A stretch of 21,129 nucleotides of DNA. Origin: an uncultured Bacteroidales bacterium. Its GTDB lineage: Bacteria; Bacteroidota; Bacteroidia; Bacteroidales; UBA932. Under the pieces are notes generated by a model. The model had not been told where the DNA came from. It worked only from the letters and a program-made list of their open reading frames with translations, and made no database searches. Each line of letters opens with the position of its first letter. Positions within the stretch are counted from its first letter, which is position 1. The position numbers and the translations under genes are program-made. Of this stretch, positions 1 through 9,200 are shown piece after piece. The stretch is from NCBI GenBank assembly GCA_946406095.1, contig CAMJJO010000016.1:1-21129 (forward strand). Reading direction: 5' to 3'.

Positions 1-864
1 GGGAAATGGTTCGGCGCACGCACCCGCAAACTGCTGGTTCCGGGCACGATAGGCCTGCTGGTGTTCCACTGGATGGTGGGGTATTTCAACACCGTAGTCG
101 CCGCCAGGACCGGTGTTTTCGACGGGGTTCCAGCCATTGCCAAATACTTTATCATGGCTTTCAGCGGCATAGGGCCACTCTGGTTCATCCAGGTGCTGTG
201 GCTGCTCTGCATAGTGCTGCTTCTGCTGCGCGCCCTGGACCGCAAGGACCGCTTCTGGAACTGGTGCGGAAAGGCGGGGGTCGTCGCCATCATCCTGCTG
301 GGAATCCTCTTCTGGGCGGGAGAGCAGACTCTCATCAGAAATCCCCGTCCACAGTCCCTGGACGGCCTTCTGAACCTCTACAAGCCCCTGTTCTATATGG
401 TTCCTTTCCTGCTCGGCTACTTCGTATTCTCTCACGATGAGGTGCAGCAGAAGGTCAAGCAGGCGTGGATTCCCCTGATGGCCTGCGCCATCATCAGCGG
501 CGGCATCCTCATCGGCACCACCTTCGGCCAGGACAACACCTCGCCGCAGTATCTCGGCAGCCCTCTGAACTGCCTCTACGGCTGGCTCGCGTGCCTTGCT
601 ATGATGGGATGGTTCCAGGCAAAATTCGACCGTAGCGGCCGTTTCGCCGCCTATATGACACGCTCCAGCTACGGGCTCTACATAGTCCACTATCTGGTGG
701 TGGCCAGCCTGGGATATATGATGAAGACCTACACCACCCTGCCTCCGCTGGCGATGTACGCCATACTGGCAGTGGCGGTATTCACCCTATCCCCCGTTTT
801 ATACGAGATTATCCGCCGCATCCCGCTGGTGCGCTGGTGCGTGCTGGGAGAAAAGAAACGCTAG
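1..864 (+). CDS. Acyltransferase family 3 membrane protein, 5'-truncated by window edge
   Basis: The reading frame is open from base 1, so this is the C-terminal 287 residues of a longer protein; the first in-frame ATG (61) is internal. It is almost entirely hydrophobic, with about seven membrane-spanning stretches separated by short charged loops. Near the end it has the S-x-G-L-Y-I-V-H segment typical of the last helices of Acyltransferase_3 (PF01757) proteins, and it finishes with a basic tail. Family members are usually 330-400 residues, so roughly 60-100 residues are missing, including the N-terminal region that carries the family's conserved Arg and His. Such proteins O-acylate sugars of surface glycans or other exported acceptors; the acceptor cannot be told here. 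It converges on the GH88 gene and shares its stop tetranucleotide. It may belong to a different transcription unit from the PUL. Confidence 0.8.
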   Translation, partial: GKWFGARTRKLLVPGTIGLLVFHWMVGYFNTVVAARTGVFDGVPAIAKYFIMAFSGIGPLWFIQVLWLLCIVLLLLRALDRKDRFWNWCGKAGVVAIILLGILFWAGEQTLIRNPRPQSLDGLLNLYKPLFYMVPFLLGYFVFSHDEVQQKVKQAWIPLMACAIISGGILIGTTFGQDNTSPQYLGSPLNCLYGWLACLAMMGWFQAKFDRSGRFAAYMTRSSYGLYIVHYLVVASLGYMMKTYTTLPPLAMYAILAVAVFTLSPVLYEIIRRIPLVRWCVLGEKKR

Positions 865-2090
865 TTTTCCAGCTTCAGGAGCCTCTGGATGGCTTCCAGG
901 AAATAGTAGTCTGCATAAGTCAGGGGAATATCCACCCCTGACCATTTGTGCAGGTTGGTGACTCCGTGCTTGAGGAGGAAATTGCCGTTTTCGCCGGGCT
1001 CGGCGAGGTATTCGGGGGATGCCAGGGTCCTGACTATCCTGAGAGCGGTCTTGCGGTAGCGCTTGCTCTCTTTGCCGGTGGTGAAGGTGGAGAGTTCCGC
1101 CAGTGCGGAGGCGATGATGGCTCCCGCCGATGAATCCCTCAGCACAGGATCCCCGGGGCGCCATTTGTAATCGGATGCCTTGGGGGCGCCGACAGCATTC
1201 ATGTCGAAGGCGTGCCTGGTGCCGGGGGCGTTGAAATCCCACTCCGGAACGCCATCCTTCGGAAGCATGGGGATGAGATATGCCGCCACCTTGCGGGCCT
1301 GCTCCAGATAGGCCGGATCCTTGGTTTCGCGATACATCATGGTGAATCCGTACAGCGCCCAGGACTCTCCGCGGCTCCAGGTGGATTCATCGCTGAAGCC
1401 CTGCGATGTCTGCTTCTTCAGCACCGCACCGGTTTCTTCGTCGTAGGCCACCACATGCCAGGTGCTGGCATCGGGGCGGAAGTGATTCTTCAATGTGGTA
1501 TTGGCGTGGATGCGGGCGATCTCCAGATACTTCCCCTCCCCCGTCAGGCGGGACACTTCCGCAAGGATTTCCAGGTTCATCATATTGTCGATGATGACAG
1601 GGAAATTCCACCGTTTGCCGGGGTTCCAGCTGCGGGTGCAGCCCACGACGGGGCTGAAACGGGTGCTGAGTTTCTCGGCCCCGGCTTTCATCATCTCCAG
1701 ATAGGCGGGATTCCCGGTCAGGCGGTACCCGTTGCCGAAGCTGCTGTTCACCTGGAAACCGATGTCGTGATGGGTGTGCATCCCTATGATTCCGTCCAGT
1801 TTGGCAGTCTGGCGTTTTGCCATTTCCAGTATGTCGGCATTGCCGGTGTACTCATAAACCAGCCATAGCGAGCCGGGGAAGAATCCGCTGGTCCAATCGT
1901 TCAGTTTCCCGTCCTTGACCTTGCCTTTTTCGAAGGTTATGGGCATTTTGTCGGGCGATACCCTCGCGTCGAGCGCGGTGAACTGGACGACCGCCCTTTC
2001 GAAAACACGGTCGGCGGTTTTCTTCAAGGAACTGCCGGATACACCACTGGAAACAAGAAGCAGAATGGCTGCAAAATAAAGAGATTTCAT
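861..2090 (-). CDS. GH88-type unsaturated glucuronyl hydrolase, periplasmic
   Basis: This is a 409-residue protein of the glycoside hydrolase 88 family, which hydrolyses the 4,5-unsaturated uronic acid left at the non-reducing end by polysaccharide lyases. The start is the ATG at 2090. An in-frame TTG seven codons upstream overlaps the promoter box and is rejected. Residues 1-20 form a type I signal peptide (hydrophobic core, cleavage near V-S-G/S). Family landmarks are D-W-T-S-G-F near residue 65, H-H-D-I-G-F with Asp109, I-I-D-N-M-M-N with Asp168, and R-D-S-S-A-G-A with Asp319. The 59-residue spacing of Asp109 and Asp168 is close to that of the two catalytic Asp residues of Bacillus GH88 (88 and 149). 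A stretch of about 20 residues before R-D-S-S looks longer than I expect for the family. It is transcribed divergently from the SusCD operon, which suggests joint control. GH105 is a less likely alternative. Confidence 0.9.
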   Translation of the reverse strand: MKSLYFAAILLLVSSGVSGSSLKKTADRVFERAVVQFTALDARVSPDKMPITFEKGKVKDGKLNDWTSGFFPGSLWLVYEYTGNADILEMAKRQTAKLDGIIGMHTHHDIGFQVNSSFGNGYRLTGNPAYLEMMKAGAEKLSTRFSPVVGCTRSWNPGKRWNFPVIIDNMMNLEILAEVSRLTGEGKYLEIARIHANTTLKNHFRPDASTWHVVAYDEETGAVLKKQTSQGFSDESTWSRGESWALYGFTMMYRETKDPAYLEQARKVAAYLIPMLPKDGVPEWDFNAPGTRHAFDMNAVGAPKASDYKWRPGDPVLRDSSAGAIIASALAELSTFTTGKESKRYRKTALRIVRTLASPEYLAEPGENGNFLLKHGVTNLHKWSGVDIPLTYADYYFLEAIQRLLKLEN

Positions 2091-2108
2091 AATGCGTCGG
2101 TTGTTTTG

Positions 2109-2116
2109 CAAATATA
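2109..2116 (-). promoter_or_regulatory. Bacteroidota -7 box for the GH88 gene
   Basis: On the minus strand this reads TATATTTG, an exact match to the Bacteroidota -7 consensus TAnnTTTG. It ends 18 nt before the GH88 ATG at 2090, giving a leader of roughly 12 nt. No TTTG or TTG is seen about 20 nt further upstream, so the -33 element is absent or degenerate and the promoter may need an activator. The call rests on consensus match and position only. Confidence 0.55.
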
Positions 2117-2126
2117 TGAATATTTC

Positions 2127-2157
2127 TTGCGCGTGCGCATTATTTCTTTTATATTTG
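2127..2157 (+). promoter_or_regulatory. Candidate promoter of the SusCD operon (TTG-N20-TATATTTG)
   Basis: TTG at 2127-2129 is followed after 20 nt by TATATTTG at 2150-2157, matching the Bacteroidota two-part promoter (-33 TTTG, -7 TAnnTTTG, spacing near 20). Transcription would start around 2162-2165, leaving a 34-37 nt AT-rich leader before the ATG at 2199. No Shine-Dalgarno sequence is evident, as is common in this phylum. Confidence 0.6.
2128..2139. promoter_or_regulatory. Short palindrome between divergent promoters, possible operator
   Basis: TGCGC-GT-GCGCA is an inverted repeat with perfect 5-bp arms and a 2-bp centre, in an otherwise AT-rich region. Its centre (2133.5) lies within one base of the midpoint of the two opposed TATATTTG boxes (2109-2116 and 2150-2157), and it overlaps the candidate -33 TTG of the + strand promoter. 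That placement would suit a regulator controlling both directions. A 5-bp arm is short and could be chance. Confidence 0.35.
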
Positions 2158-2198
2158 CTAATGATATAATTACTGGCAGTTTTAACTTTTAACCCATA

Positions 2199-2654
2199 AT
2201 GAAGAACTCTTTGATTCTCCTGGCAATCTGCGTGGTTTGCCTCTTCTCCTGCAAGACCCAGGATCCTGTGCGGGACGCACTCCTTTCAAGATCCGGCGAA
2301 CTCGTGGCCCCGATGGCCGTCACCTACGATGCCAAGAACTCTTTTGCCGGAGCTCTCGCCGTGTATTGGAATGCATCCGCGCCCATCGAGGACGGTGCCC
2401 TTTCTTTCCAGGTGCAGGTTTCTTCAGATGAGTATTTCTTCAGCGGAGAAGGCGGAACCCTCATAGAGAAGACGGTGAACGTCAGCTCCAGCCCCAACGA
2501 TGCCACCATCATCACCGGCCTGACTGCAGGCCAGTCTTATTTCCTGCGGGTGGCGGCGGTGTACCCGGGCCCTTCCAGGTCCGAATGGTCTTACCTCAGC
2601 AATGCCGCCGGCAAGACCGTCGCAGTCATTCCGGGAGTAGGTATAGTAGAGTAA
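2199..2654 (+). CDS. Small FnIII-like lipoprotein, first gene of the PUL operon
   Basis: This is a 151-residue predicted lipoprotein. Basic M-K-N is followed by a hydrophobic stretch and a lipobox (L-F-S-C) with the lipidated Cys18. Residues about 36-140 look like a single fibronectin type III or similar beta-sandwich: alternating hydrophobic strands, Y-W-N near 56-58, and the typical G-L-x-A-G-Q-S-Y-F-L-R-V-A-A run at 107-120. No catalytic motif is visible. Being the first gene downstream of the promoter and close to the SusCD pairs, it may be a small accessory glycan-binding or spacer protein on the outer membrane. That role is inference. The ATG at 2199 is the only start that gives the signal peptide. 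The next gene begins 12 nt after its stop. Confidence 0.75.
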   Translation: MKNSLILLAICVVCLFSCKTQDPVRDALLSRSGELVAPMAVTYDAKNSFAGALAVYWNASAPIEDGALSFQVQVSSDEYFFSGEGGTLIEKTVNVSSSPNDATIITGLTAGQSYFLRVAAVYPGPSRSEWSYLSNAAGKTVAVIPGVGIVE

Positions 2655-2666
2655 CAGGCCCGACCG

Positions 2667-4667
2667 ATGCTCCGGAAAAGCACATTGTTCCTGATGCTTT
2701 CCATCCTTTTTGCCGCTTGCGGCGGAGGGGGCGGAGCGGATGTGCCTCCGGATGATGGCAACCCTTCCACAGATATCACCCTCAAGGCCTACGGAGGCCG
2801 GGGCAGGGCGGAGATCGTCTGCACAGGCACCCTTTCGGGCATCTCCGGCATAGCGATCACCATCGACGAGGCTGCGGGCGCCCTGGTATATCCTGTCGGG
2901 CAGATCAAGGACGGGGCCTTCTTAATCACTGGGCTGGAAGAGAAATCCTATTCCTGCCCGGTGGCTCTGCTGAAGGATGGTGCCCCGGAGCCGGCAGGGA
3001 CGGTGGAATTCGTGGTCTACGGCCCCAAATACGAGTCTTTCCTCCCCGGCGGGGGCGTCAATTCCTGCAGTTTCTCCGGCGCCTGCGCCTCGATGGCGCT
3101 TCAGGCGGTGAATCACTACTGCTACTACGGCTACCAGCTGGAATACACCGACATCAAAGGCGACGGCAAATCCGTCTTCATCAACAAGAACGAGGCTTCC
3201 GCCGCATTCCTGAACGACGTGGCCTCCGACATCACCGCACGGCCGGCGTTCAAGCCCGAAGAGATGATGGAAGACCTTTTCTACGGGCCGGCCTTCACCA
3301 TCAAGCAGGGCATCGTATCCGGCGACATCCCCCTGAACCCCACGGTGGATGGCTACCGCGGCATCTGGTTCGACCTCGGGCAGGCCGCATCCTCCTACGG
3401 CTCCAAATACTCCGGAGGTTTCGCCACCTACACCATGAAGCACATCCCCATGGCCATCTACTCCCCCATCGCAGACAGGACCTTCTTCGTCTACGGAGGC
3501 ACTCCGGCCAAGGACAAGAAGTATCTGCTGTGCATGGTGGGATGCTTCGACCACCGCACCGGCAAGCTCCAGAAGCCGCGCATAGTAATGGACAAGGGCG
3601 AGCTCGGGGTGGCCGACCCCCACGACAATCCTACCATCCAGATCGACAGGAACGGATTCATCTGGGTGTTCGTGGCAGGCCGCAGCAACAAGCGCAACGG
3701 CATCCGCTACCGCAGCCGCAAGCCCTACGACATCACCTCCTTCGAATACATCAACGAAGACATAATGGCCTATCCCCAGGTGATGTACCATCCCGACAAG
3801 GGCTTCTTCCTCTTCTTCACCCGCTACGACGGCACCCGCCAGCTCTTCTGGCGCACCAGCACCGACGGAGTGGAATGGACGGCCTACAGGCAGCTGGCCA
3901 GCATAAAGGAGAGCGGGGACAAGAACTCCGGGCACTACCAGATCAGCAACATCTGCGGCACCAAGCTGTGCACCGCCTTCAACCGCCACATCAACGGGGA
4001 CGTGGACACCCGCACGAACATCTATTACCTCCAGTCGGAGGATTGGGGGGAGACCTGGACCACCGCGGCGGGCGAGGCCGTGAAGGTGCCGGTCACGGAG
4101 CGCTACTCCAACTGCCTGGTGCGGGACTACCAGATCAGCACCGAAGAACATAACTGCTACATAAAGGACCTCAACTTCGACTCCGAGGGCAACCCCATCA
4201 TCCTCTACCTTACCAGCAGGAACCATCTGACCGGCCCCGACGGAGGCACCCGCCAGTGGCACGTGATCCATTGGACCGGAAGCGGCTGGGAGGAAGGGCT
4301 GATAACCACCTCCACCCATTGCTACGATTCCGGAAGCCTCTGGATAGAGGGGGACGAATGGGTGGTGATAGCCCCCACGGATGCTGGGCCTCAGTACTGG
4401 GGCACCGGCGGCGAGGTGGTGAAATGGCGCAGCAGCGACAAGGGCAGGACCTGGACAAAGGAAGCCCGGCTGACTAAAGACAGCGAGCTCAACCAAAGCT
4501 ATATGAGACGCCCCTGGTATGCCGCAGATGGCTTTTATGCCTTCTGGGCCGATGGCAACCCGGACAAATTCACACAATCCTGCCTGTATTTCTGCGACAA
4601 GCAAGGCACGGTCTTCCGTATGCCTTACGATATGTCCGAAGAATGGGCGGAACCAGAAAGATTATGA
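2667..4667 (+). CDS. BNR_4 beta-propeller lipoprotein, candidate uronate lyase or hydrolase
   Basis: This is a 666-residue lipoprotein (lipobox F-A-A-C, Cys18, followed by a Gly run). Residues 35-120 look like a beta-sandwich. Residues 120-225 are a Cys-containing region I do not recognise. Residues 229-666 are a BNR_4 type beta-propeller (PF15892) beginning Y-R-G-I-W-F. Conserved landmarks include P-H-D-N-P (His319), S-G-H-Y-Q (His423) and F-N-R-H (His441), and W-containing Asp-box-like turns such as S-E-D-W-G-E-T-W-T. Propellers of this group include ulvan lyases (PL24, PL25) and enzymes acting on rhamnosyl-glucuronate (GH145 and related lyases). Acting on a uronate-containing glycan is therefore a reasonable expectation, but the family cannot be fixed by eye. 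The propeller is clearly paralogous to that at 16879-18276. The lipid anchor suggests the outer membrane, possibly the cell surface. The last codon overlaps the next gene's possible ATGA. Confidence 0.8.
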   Translation: MLRKSTLFLMLSILFAACGGGGGADVPPDDGNPSTDITLKAYGGRGRAEIVCTGTLSGISGIAITIDEAAGALVYPVGQIKDGAFLITGLEEKSYSCPVALLKDGAPEPAGTVEFVVYGPKYESFLPGGGVNSCSFSGACASMALQAVNHYCYYGYQLEYTDIKGDGKSVFINKNEASAAFLNDVASDITARPAFKPEEMMEDLFYGPAFTIKQGIVSGDIPLNPTVDGYRGIWFDLGQAASSYGSKYSGGFATYTMKHIPMAIYSPIADRTFFVYGGTPAKDKKYLLCMVGCFDHRTGKLQKPRIVMDKGELGVADPHDNPTIQIDRNGFIWVFVAGRSNKRNGIRYRSRKPYDITSFEYINEDIMAYPQVMYHPDKGFFLFFTRYDGTRQLFWRTSTDGVEWTAYRQLASIKESGDKNSGHYQISNICGTKLCTAFNRHINGDVDTRTNIYYLQSEDWGETWTTAAGEAVKVPVTERYSNCLVRDYQISTEEHNCYIKDLNFDSEGNPIILYLTSRNHLTGPDGGTRQWHVIHWTGSGWEEGLITTSTHCYDSGSLWIEGDEWVVIAPTDAGPQYWGTGGEVVKWRSSDKGRTWTKEARLTKDSELNQSYMRRPWYAADGFYAFWADGNPDKFTQSCLYFCDKQGTVFRMPYDMSEEWAEPERL

Positions 4668-4669
4668 TC

Positions 4670-6196
4670 ATGAAGAGACTATTTATATTGCTGATGGCTG
4701 CCGCAGCGATAGTGTCGTGCGGCAAGGAGAACGGATCCAAACTTCCTCCCCCGCCGGATGGTGGAGATGACAACGGGAGCGGAGAAGAGACCAGCCTGAC
4801 GGTTTACGGCAAGGTCGCGGACGAAAGCGGCAAGCCCTTCCCCGGGGTGGTGATCACCGACGGGCGCAATTTCGCCGTGACGGGAGAAGACGGCACCTAC
4901 CGCTTCGAGAAATACCGTTATGCCTCTTTCCTCCAGTGCTCCATTCCATCGGAGGCGGTGATAGGCACTGGAGGGACCTACAATCTCGCCACCGGCCACT
5001 ACAAGAGGCTTTCTTCTTCCACGAAGGAGTATGACTTCATCTACGCCAGGCAGCCGGCGGAGAAGAATTTCCGCATCCTGACCCTCGGAGACCCCCAGGT
5101 CGGCAGCAGCAGCCAGGTCAGCCGCTACACCCAGACCGCCGTGCCGGACGTGCGCCAGTATGTGATAAACAGTTCCAACATGAGGAGCTACGCGATAACC
5201 CTCGGGGACAATGTCAACAACGAATGGGGGCTGCTCCCGGACATCGCCCGCGTGCTCGGCCAGATGGGGCTGCCGGTATTCGGCACCATCGGCAATCACG
5301 ATTACGAGTTCCCCAAGTCGGGAGATGCCGAGGCCCGCAAGAAATATGAGGACGTGTTCGGCCCCAGCAACTTCTCTTTCAACAGGGGCGACGTGCATAT
5401 AGTGGTTTTCGACAACGTGCTTCACGGAGGCTCCGCCAGCGGCGACTACGACCAGGGCTATGAAGAGTGGCAGTATGAGTGGCTGCAGAAAGACCTCAGC
5501 TACGTGCCCAAAGACAAGAGCATCTTCATGACCGTGCACATCCCCCTGAAGGATAACAGGATATTCCAGCTGCTCAGCCAGTATTCGTCGGCCGTGGTGG
5601 CCTGCGGGCACACCCATAAACTGGAGAACACCTACGACAAGACCGTCAACGGGAAGACCATCACCATCTGCGCCGCAGGGTCCACCGGGGCCCCCTGGAA
5701 GGGCCTGATCCTTTCGGACGGGTGCCAGCGTGGCTACAAGGTGTATGAATACGAGAACAACAGCGTCAAACGCGAGCTTTACAAGAGCATCCAATACGAG
5801 GAGCCTTTCCAGATGAGGATGTTCCGCACCACCGATTTCGCTCCGTTCACCACCCCGGGCGGCAACAATTACACCTTCCCCTACCGGGGAGCCAACTGGA
5901 TCGCGGTGAACGTCTTCAACTACAGGCCGGGCTGGCAGGTCTCGCTCTGGGAGGACGGCGTAAAAACCTCTTCTTCCCCTTCCGTCACGCCTTCGTTCGA
6001 CGTCTGGGTCAAGATGTTCCTCTACAACAACTACAACAGGGACAACGACATAGGCGTAAACACCCACATCCTCTTCTTCCAGCTCAAGAATGCATCGGCA
6101 TCCTCCATCAAGGTAGTGGCGGAGGACGCTTACGGCGCATCGTACACCTGCGACAAGTTCACCACGGCGGAAGACATTCCCGATTATAACGATTGA
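4670..6196 (+). CDS. Three-domain calcineurin-like phosphoesterase lipoprotein
   Basis: This is a 508-residue lipoprotein with lipobox I-V-S-C (Cys17) and a low-complexity Pro/Gly/Asp linker to about 40. Residues 43-125 resemble an N-terminal CNA-B/carboxypeptidase-regulatory-like beta-sandwich (MetallophosN type). Residues 134-345 are the metallophosphoesterase core: G-D-P-Q (Asp141), G-D-N (Asp180), G-N-H-D (209-211), V-H (His290) and G-H-T-H (His314, His316). Residues about 375-500 fit the C-terminal MetallophosC-type domain. The first motif has Gln where classical enzymes have His (D-x-H), seen in this Bacteroidota subgroup too. It probably hydrolyses a phosphate ester or diester outside the cytoplasm; the substrate is unknown. 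The start at 4670 gives the best signal peptide. ATG 4664, overlapping the previous stop as ATGA, is the alternative, and ATG 4643 is too far upstream. Confidence 0.85.
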   Translation: MKRLFILLMAAAAIVSCGKENGSKLPPPPDGGDDNGSGEETSLTVYGKVADESGKPFPGVVITDGRNFAVTGEDGTYRFEKYRYASFLQCSIPSEAVIGTGGTYNLATGHYKRLSSSTKEYDFIYARQPAEKNFRILTLGDPQVGSSSQVSRYTQTAVPDVRQYVINSSNMRSYAITLGDNVNNEWGLLPDIARVLGQMGLPVFGTIGNHDYEFPKSGDAEARKKYEDVFGPSNFSFNRGDVHIVVFDNVLHGGSASGDYDQGYEEWQYEWLQKDLSYVPKDKSIFMTVHIPLKDNRIFQLLSQYSSAVVACGHTHKLENTYDKTVNGKTITICAAGSTGAPWKGLILSDGCQRGYKVYEYENNSVKRELYKSIQYEEPFQMRMFRTTDFAPFTTPGGNNYTFPYRGANWIAVNVFNYRPGWQVSLWEDGVKTSSSPSVTPSFDVWVKMFLYNNYNRDNDIGVNTHILFFQLKNASASSIKVVAEDAYGASYTCDKFTTAEDIPDYND

Positions 6197-6201
6197 CACA
6201 T

Positions 6202-9200
6202 ATGCTACTAAAACTCAAACACTTTACGGTCACACTGGCGGCTCTGCTCGCCTGCGTGGTGCTCTCCGCCCAGCATCCGGGCCGGACGGTTACCGTCTCC
6301 GGCACCGTGGTGGACGAAGTAGGCCCCGTGGGAGGAGCGACCGTCACCGTCAAGGGGCATCCCGAGATGGGAGGCAAGGTCACCGGGCCGAACGGAGAGT
6401 TCAGCTTCAGCATCCAGCCCGGAATGACCCTGCAGATCTCCTGCATCGGCTACAAGACTGCGGAGAAGGCCTTCGACAAGGCTGATGTCTGGTACGTGGT
6501 GATGGAAGACGACGCCATCATGCTGGACGAGGTCATCGCCGTAGGATACGGCACCCAGAGGAAGGAAAGCGTCGTGGGCTCCATCTCCCAGGTGGGCTCC
6601 GAGGCGCTGGTCAACTCCGGCACGACCAACATCACCAACGCCCTGGCGGGAAAGCTGGCGGGAGTGATGACCTACCAGAGCAGCGGCCAGCCCGGAAACA
6701 ACGACGCGACCATCTTCATCCGCGGACTGAGCAGCTGGAACGGATCCGGCCCACTGGTGATGGTGGACGGCATCGAGAGGTCCTTCTCCGAGCTCGACCC
6801 GAACGAGGTGCAGACCATCTCCGTGCTGAAGGATGCCTCCGCGACCGCGGTGTTCGGTGCCAAGGGTGCAAACGGAGTCATCCTGGTCACAACCAAGACC
6901 GGGTCGAAGGGCGCTCCGAAGATGAAGCTGAGCGTGGATTACGGCCTCTCCAATCCCGAGACCCTGCCCGAATACATCGATGCCGGCAGGATAGCGGAGA
7001 TGGCGAATATCGCCCGCAAGAACGAGCAGTCCTTCAGCGCCCTGTTCTCGGATGCCGAAATCGCCGCCTGGAAAAACGGCACCAACCCCCTTCGCTACCC
7101 CTCCAACGACTGGTTCCGTTCGCTGCTCAAGGACTTCGCAAACGACCTCAACGCCAACTTCAACATCCGCGGCGGCTCCGACAAGGTGAAGTATTTCGTG
7201 TCGGTGGGATACACCCACGAGGGCGCAGTGGTGAAGCAGGTGAACAACTGGAGCGGCACCACCTTCAACTACAACAGGATCAACTACCGCTCCAACCTGG
7301 ATTTCCAGCTGACCAAGAGCACACTGCTCACCTTCAAGATAGGCGGCAACACCGGAGTGGTGCAGAACCCCAACAACACTTCCGTGGCCGGTCTCTTCAC
7401 CCAGATGTACAATGCATCTCCGATGATGTTCCCGGCATATTTCCCGGAATCCGCCCTGGCCCGGATCCCGGACACGGACTATCCGGATGCCTCCGGCGCG
7501 CGCCTGTCCGACAACAACGGCGCCTACACCGCCAACCCCTACACCACCCTCGCCTCCGGGGATTTCGTGCAGACCACCACCTCCAAACTGAATACTGACG
7601 TGATCCTCAAGCAGGACCTGGACTTCATCACCAAGGGGCTGTATCTGAGGGGCCTTATCTCCCTGACCAGCGCCTTCTCCAAATATTCGCAGCAGGGCAC
7701 CCAGTCCTATCCGACCTACCGCATCGACTGGGACGCCTACGAGATCGGCGCCAACCCCTGGGTGTCTTCGAAGGCATCCAGCTACGTGTATGTGGAGCCG
7801 CCCACCGCAATCACCCAGGACGGCACCGCAAGGAACACCTCGATAGTCTTCTACTGGGAGACCTCCCTGAACTATGAGCGCAAGTTCAAGAAGAAGCACA
7901 ACGTGACGGCCATGGCCCTCTTCAACCAGCGCGAGTACGACGCCGGCGCCAGCTTCCCCCACAGGAATCAAGGCCTGGTAGGGCGCGTGACCTACGACTA
8001 TAAGGGGAAATACCTCTTCGAAGGCAACATAGGCGTCACCGGTTCGGAGCAGTTCGCTCCCTCCTACCGCTATGGCGTGTTCCCCTCCGCCGCCGCAGGA
8101 TACTATCTCTCCAAGGAGAAGTTCTGGAAGAGGGCCCTGCCCTGGTGGAGCACGATGAAGCTGCGCTACTCCGACGGCTATGTGGGAAGCGACAGCGCAT
8201 CCGACAACTGGCTCTACTACTCCAGCTACATAAAGAGCGACGGCAACATCATCGAGATGAAATCCGCCAACGTCACCGCCCGCTGGGAGACGGCTCACAA
8301 GCGGGACCTCGGAATCGAGATGGGATGGCTCAAGGACGCCCTCACCTTCAACATCGACTTCTACGATGAATACCGCTACGACATGCTCGTGACGCCCCAG
8401 AGCACCACTCCCTTCGTGGGCATAGCCTACAAGGACGTGAACAACGGGCGGATGAAGAAGCACGGCATCGACTTCGAGATCAAATGGAAAAAATCCCTCG
8501 CCGGCGGCCTCTACTACGAGATAGGCGGCATGCTTGGAGTGAACGAGAACCGCATCCTCAACTACGACGATCCGCCCTACACCCCCGACTACCAGAAGAC
8601 GGCCGGCAAGGCGTACAAGTCCCAGACCAACGGCATGACCTCGATCGACAGCGGCTACTACAACACCATCGACGAGATACACGGCTATCCGGCCACGCTG
8701 ACAAACTGGACCAACCTCTACACCGGCACCTACAAGCTGCTGGACTACAACGGGGACGGCTACATCAACTCTTCGGACCTGCACGCCATCTACGGCAGCG
8801 CCTACGCCCCCGTCACCTATTCGATGAACTTCGGCCTGAGCTACAAGGGATTCTCTTTCAACATGCTCTGGTATGGCAACGCGGGCAAGTACATCGACTT
8901 CAACCGCGGCTACGAGAAAGAGTTCATCAAGGCGGACCTCACTATGCACAAGGCCCAGCTGGACTACTGGACTCCGACCAACCGGAATGCCGGCCACAAC
9001 AACCTGGCATTCAACGACGCCTACTATTCCAGCTTCGGCGGCACGGGCACCAACGGCTTCAACATGGCCCTGCTCGGCCACACCTGGAGGAAGTCCGACT
9101 ACCTCACCCTGAAAGAGCTTTATCTTTCCTACACCTTCGACGGAAAGACCGTGAACAAGATACTCGGCCTCAAGGGCCTCTCGGTCACGGCCACCGCCAA

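Noticed and set aside
2091..2111. TTG start for GH88 seven codons upstream of the ATG
   Set aside because: It lies inside the TATATTTG promoter box and would spoil the signal peptide; ATG at 2090 gives a normal signal sequence.
2922..4604. Long minus-strand open frame of 560 codons opposite the first BNR_4 gene
   Set aside because: Antisense shadow: Val/Ala/Gly/His-rich composition, no domain or signal peptide, while the + strand frame has a lipobox and conserved propeller motifs.
6193..6201. TTG start for SusC-1 overlapping the previous stop
   Set aside because: ATG at 6202 gives a standard signal peptide and is only three codons downstream.
8743..8778. EF-hand/dockerin-like D-x-N-G-D-G loop in SusC-1 (and at 13555-13590 in SusC-2) as evidence of a cellulosome-type dockerin
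   Set aside because: Single calcium-type loops of this kind are frequent in SusC barrels and are not paired as in dockerins.
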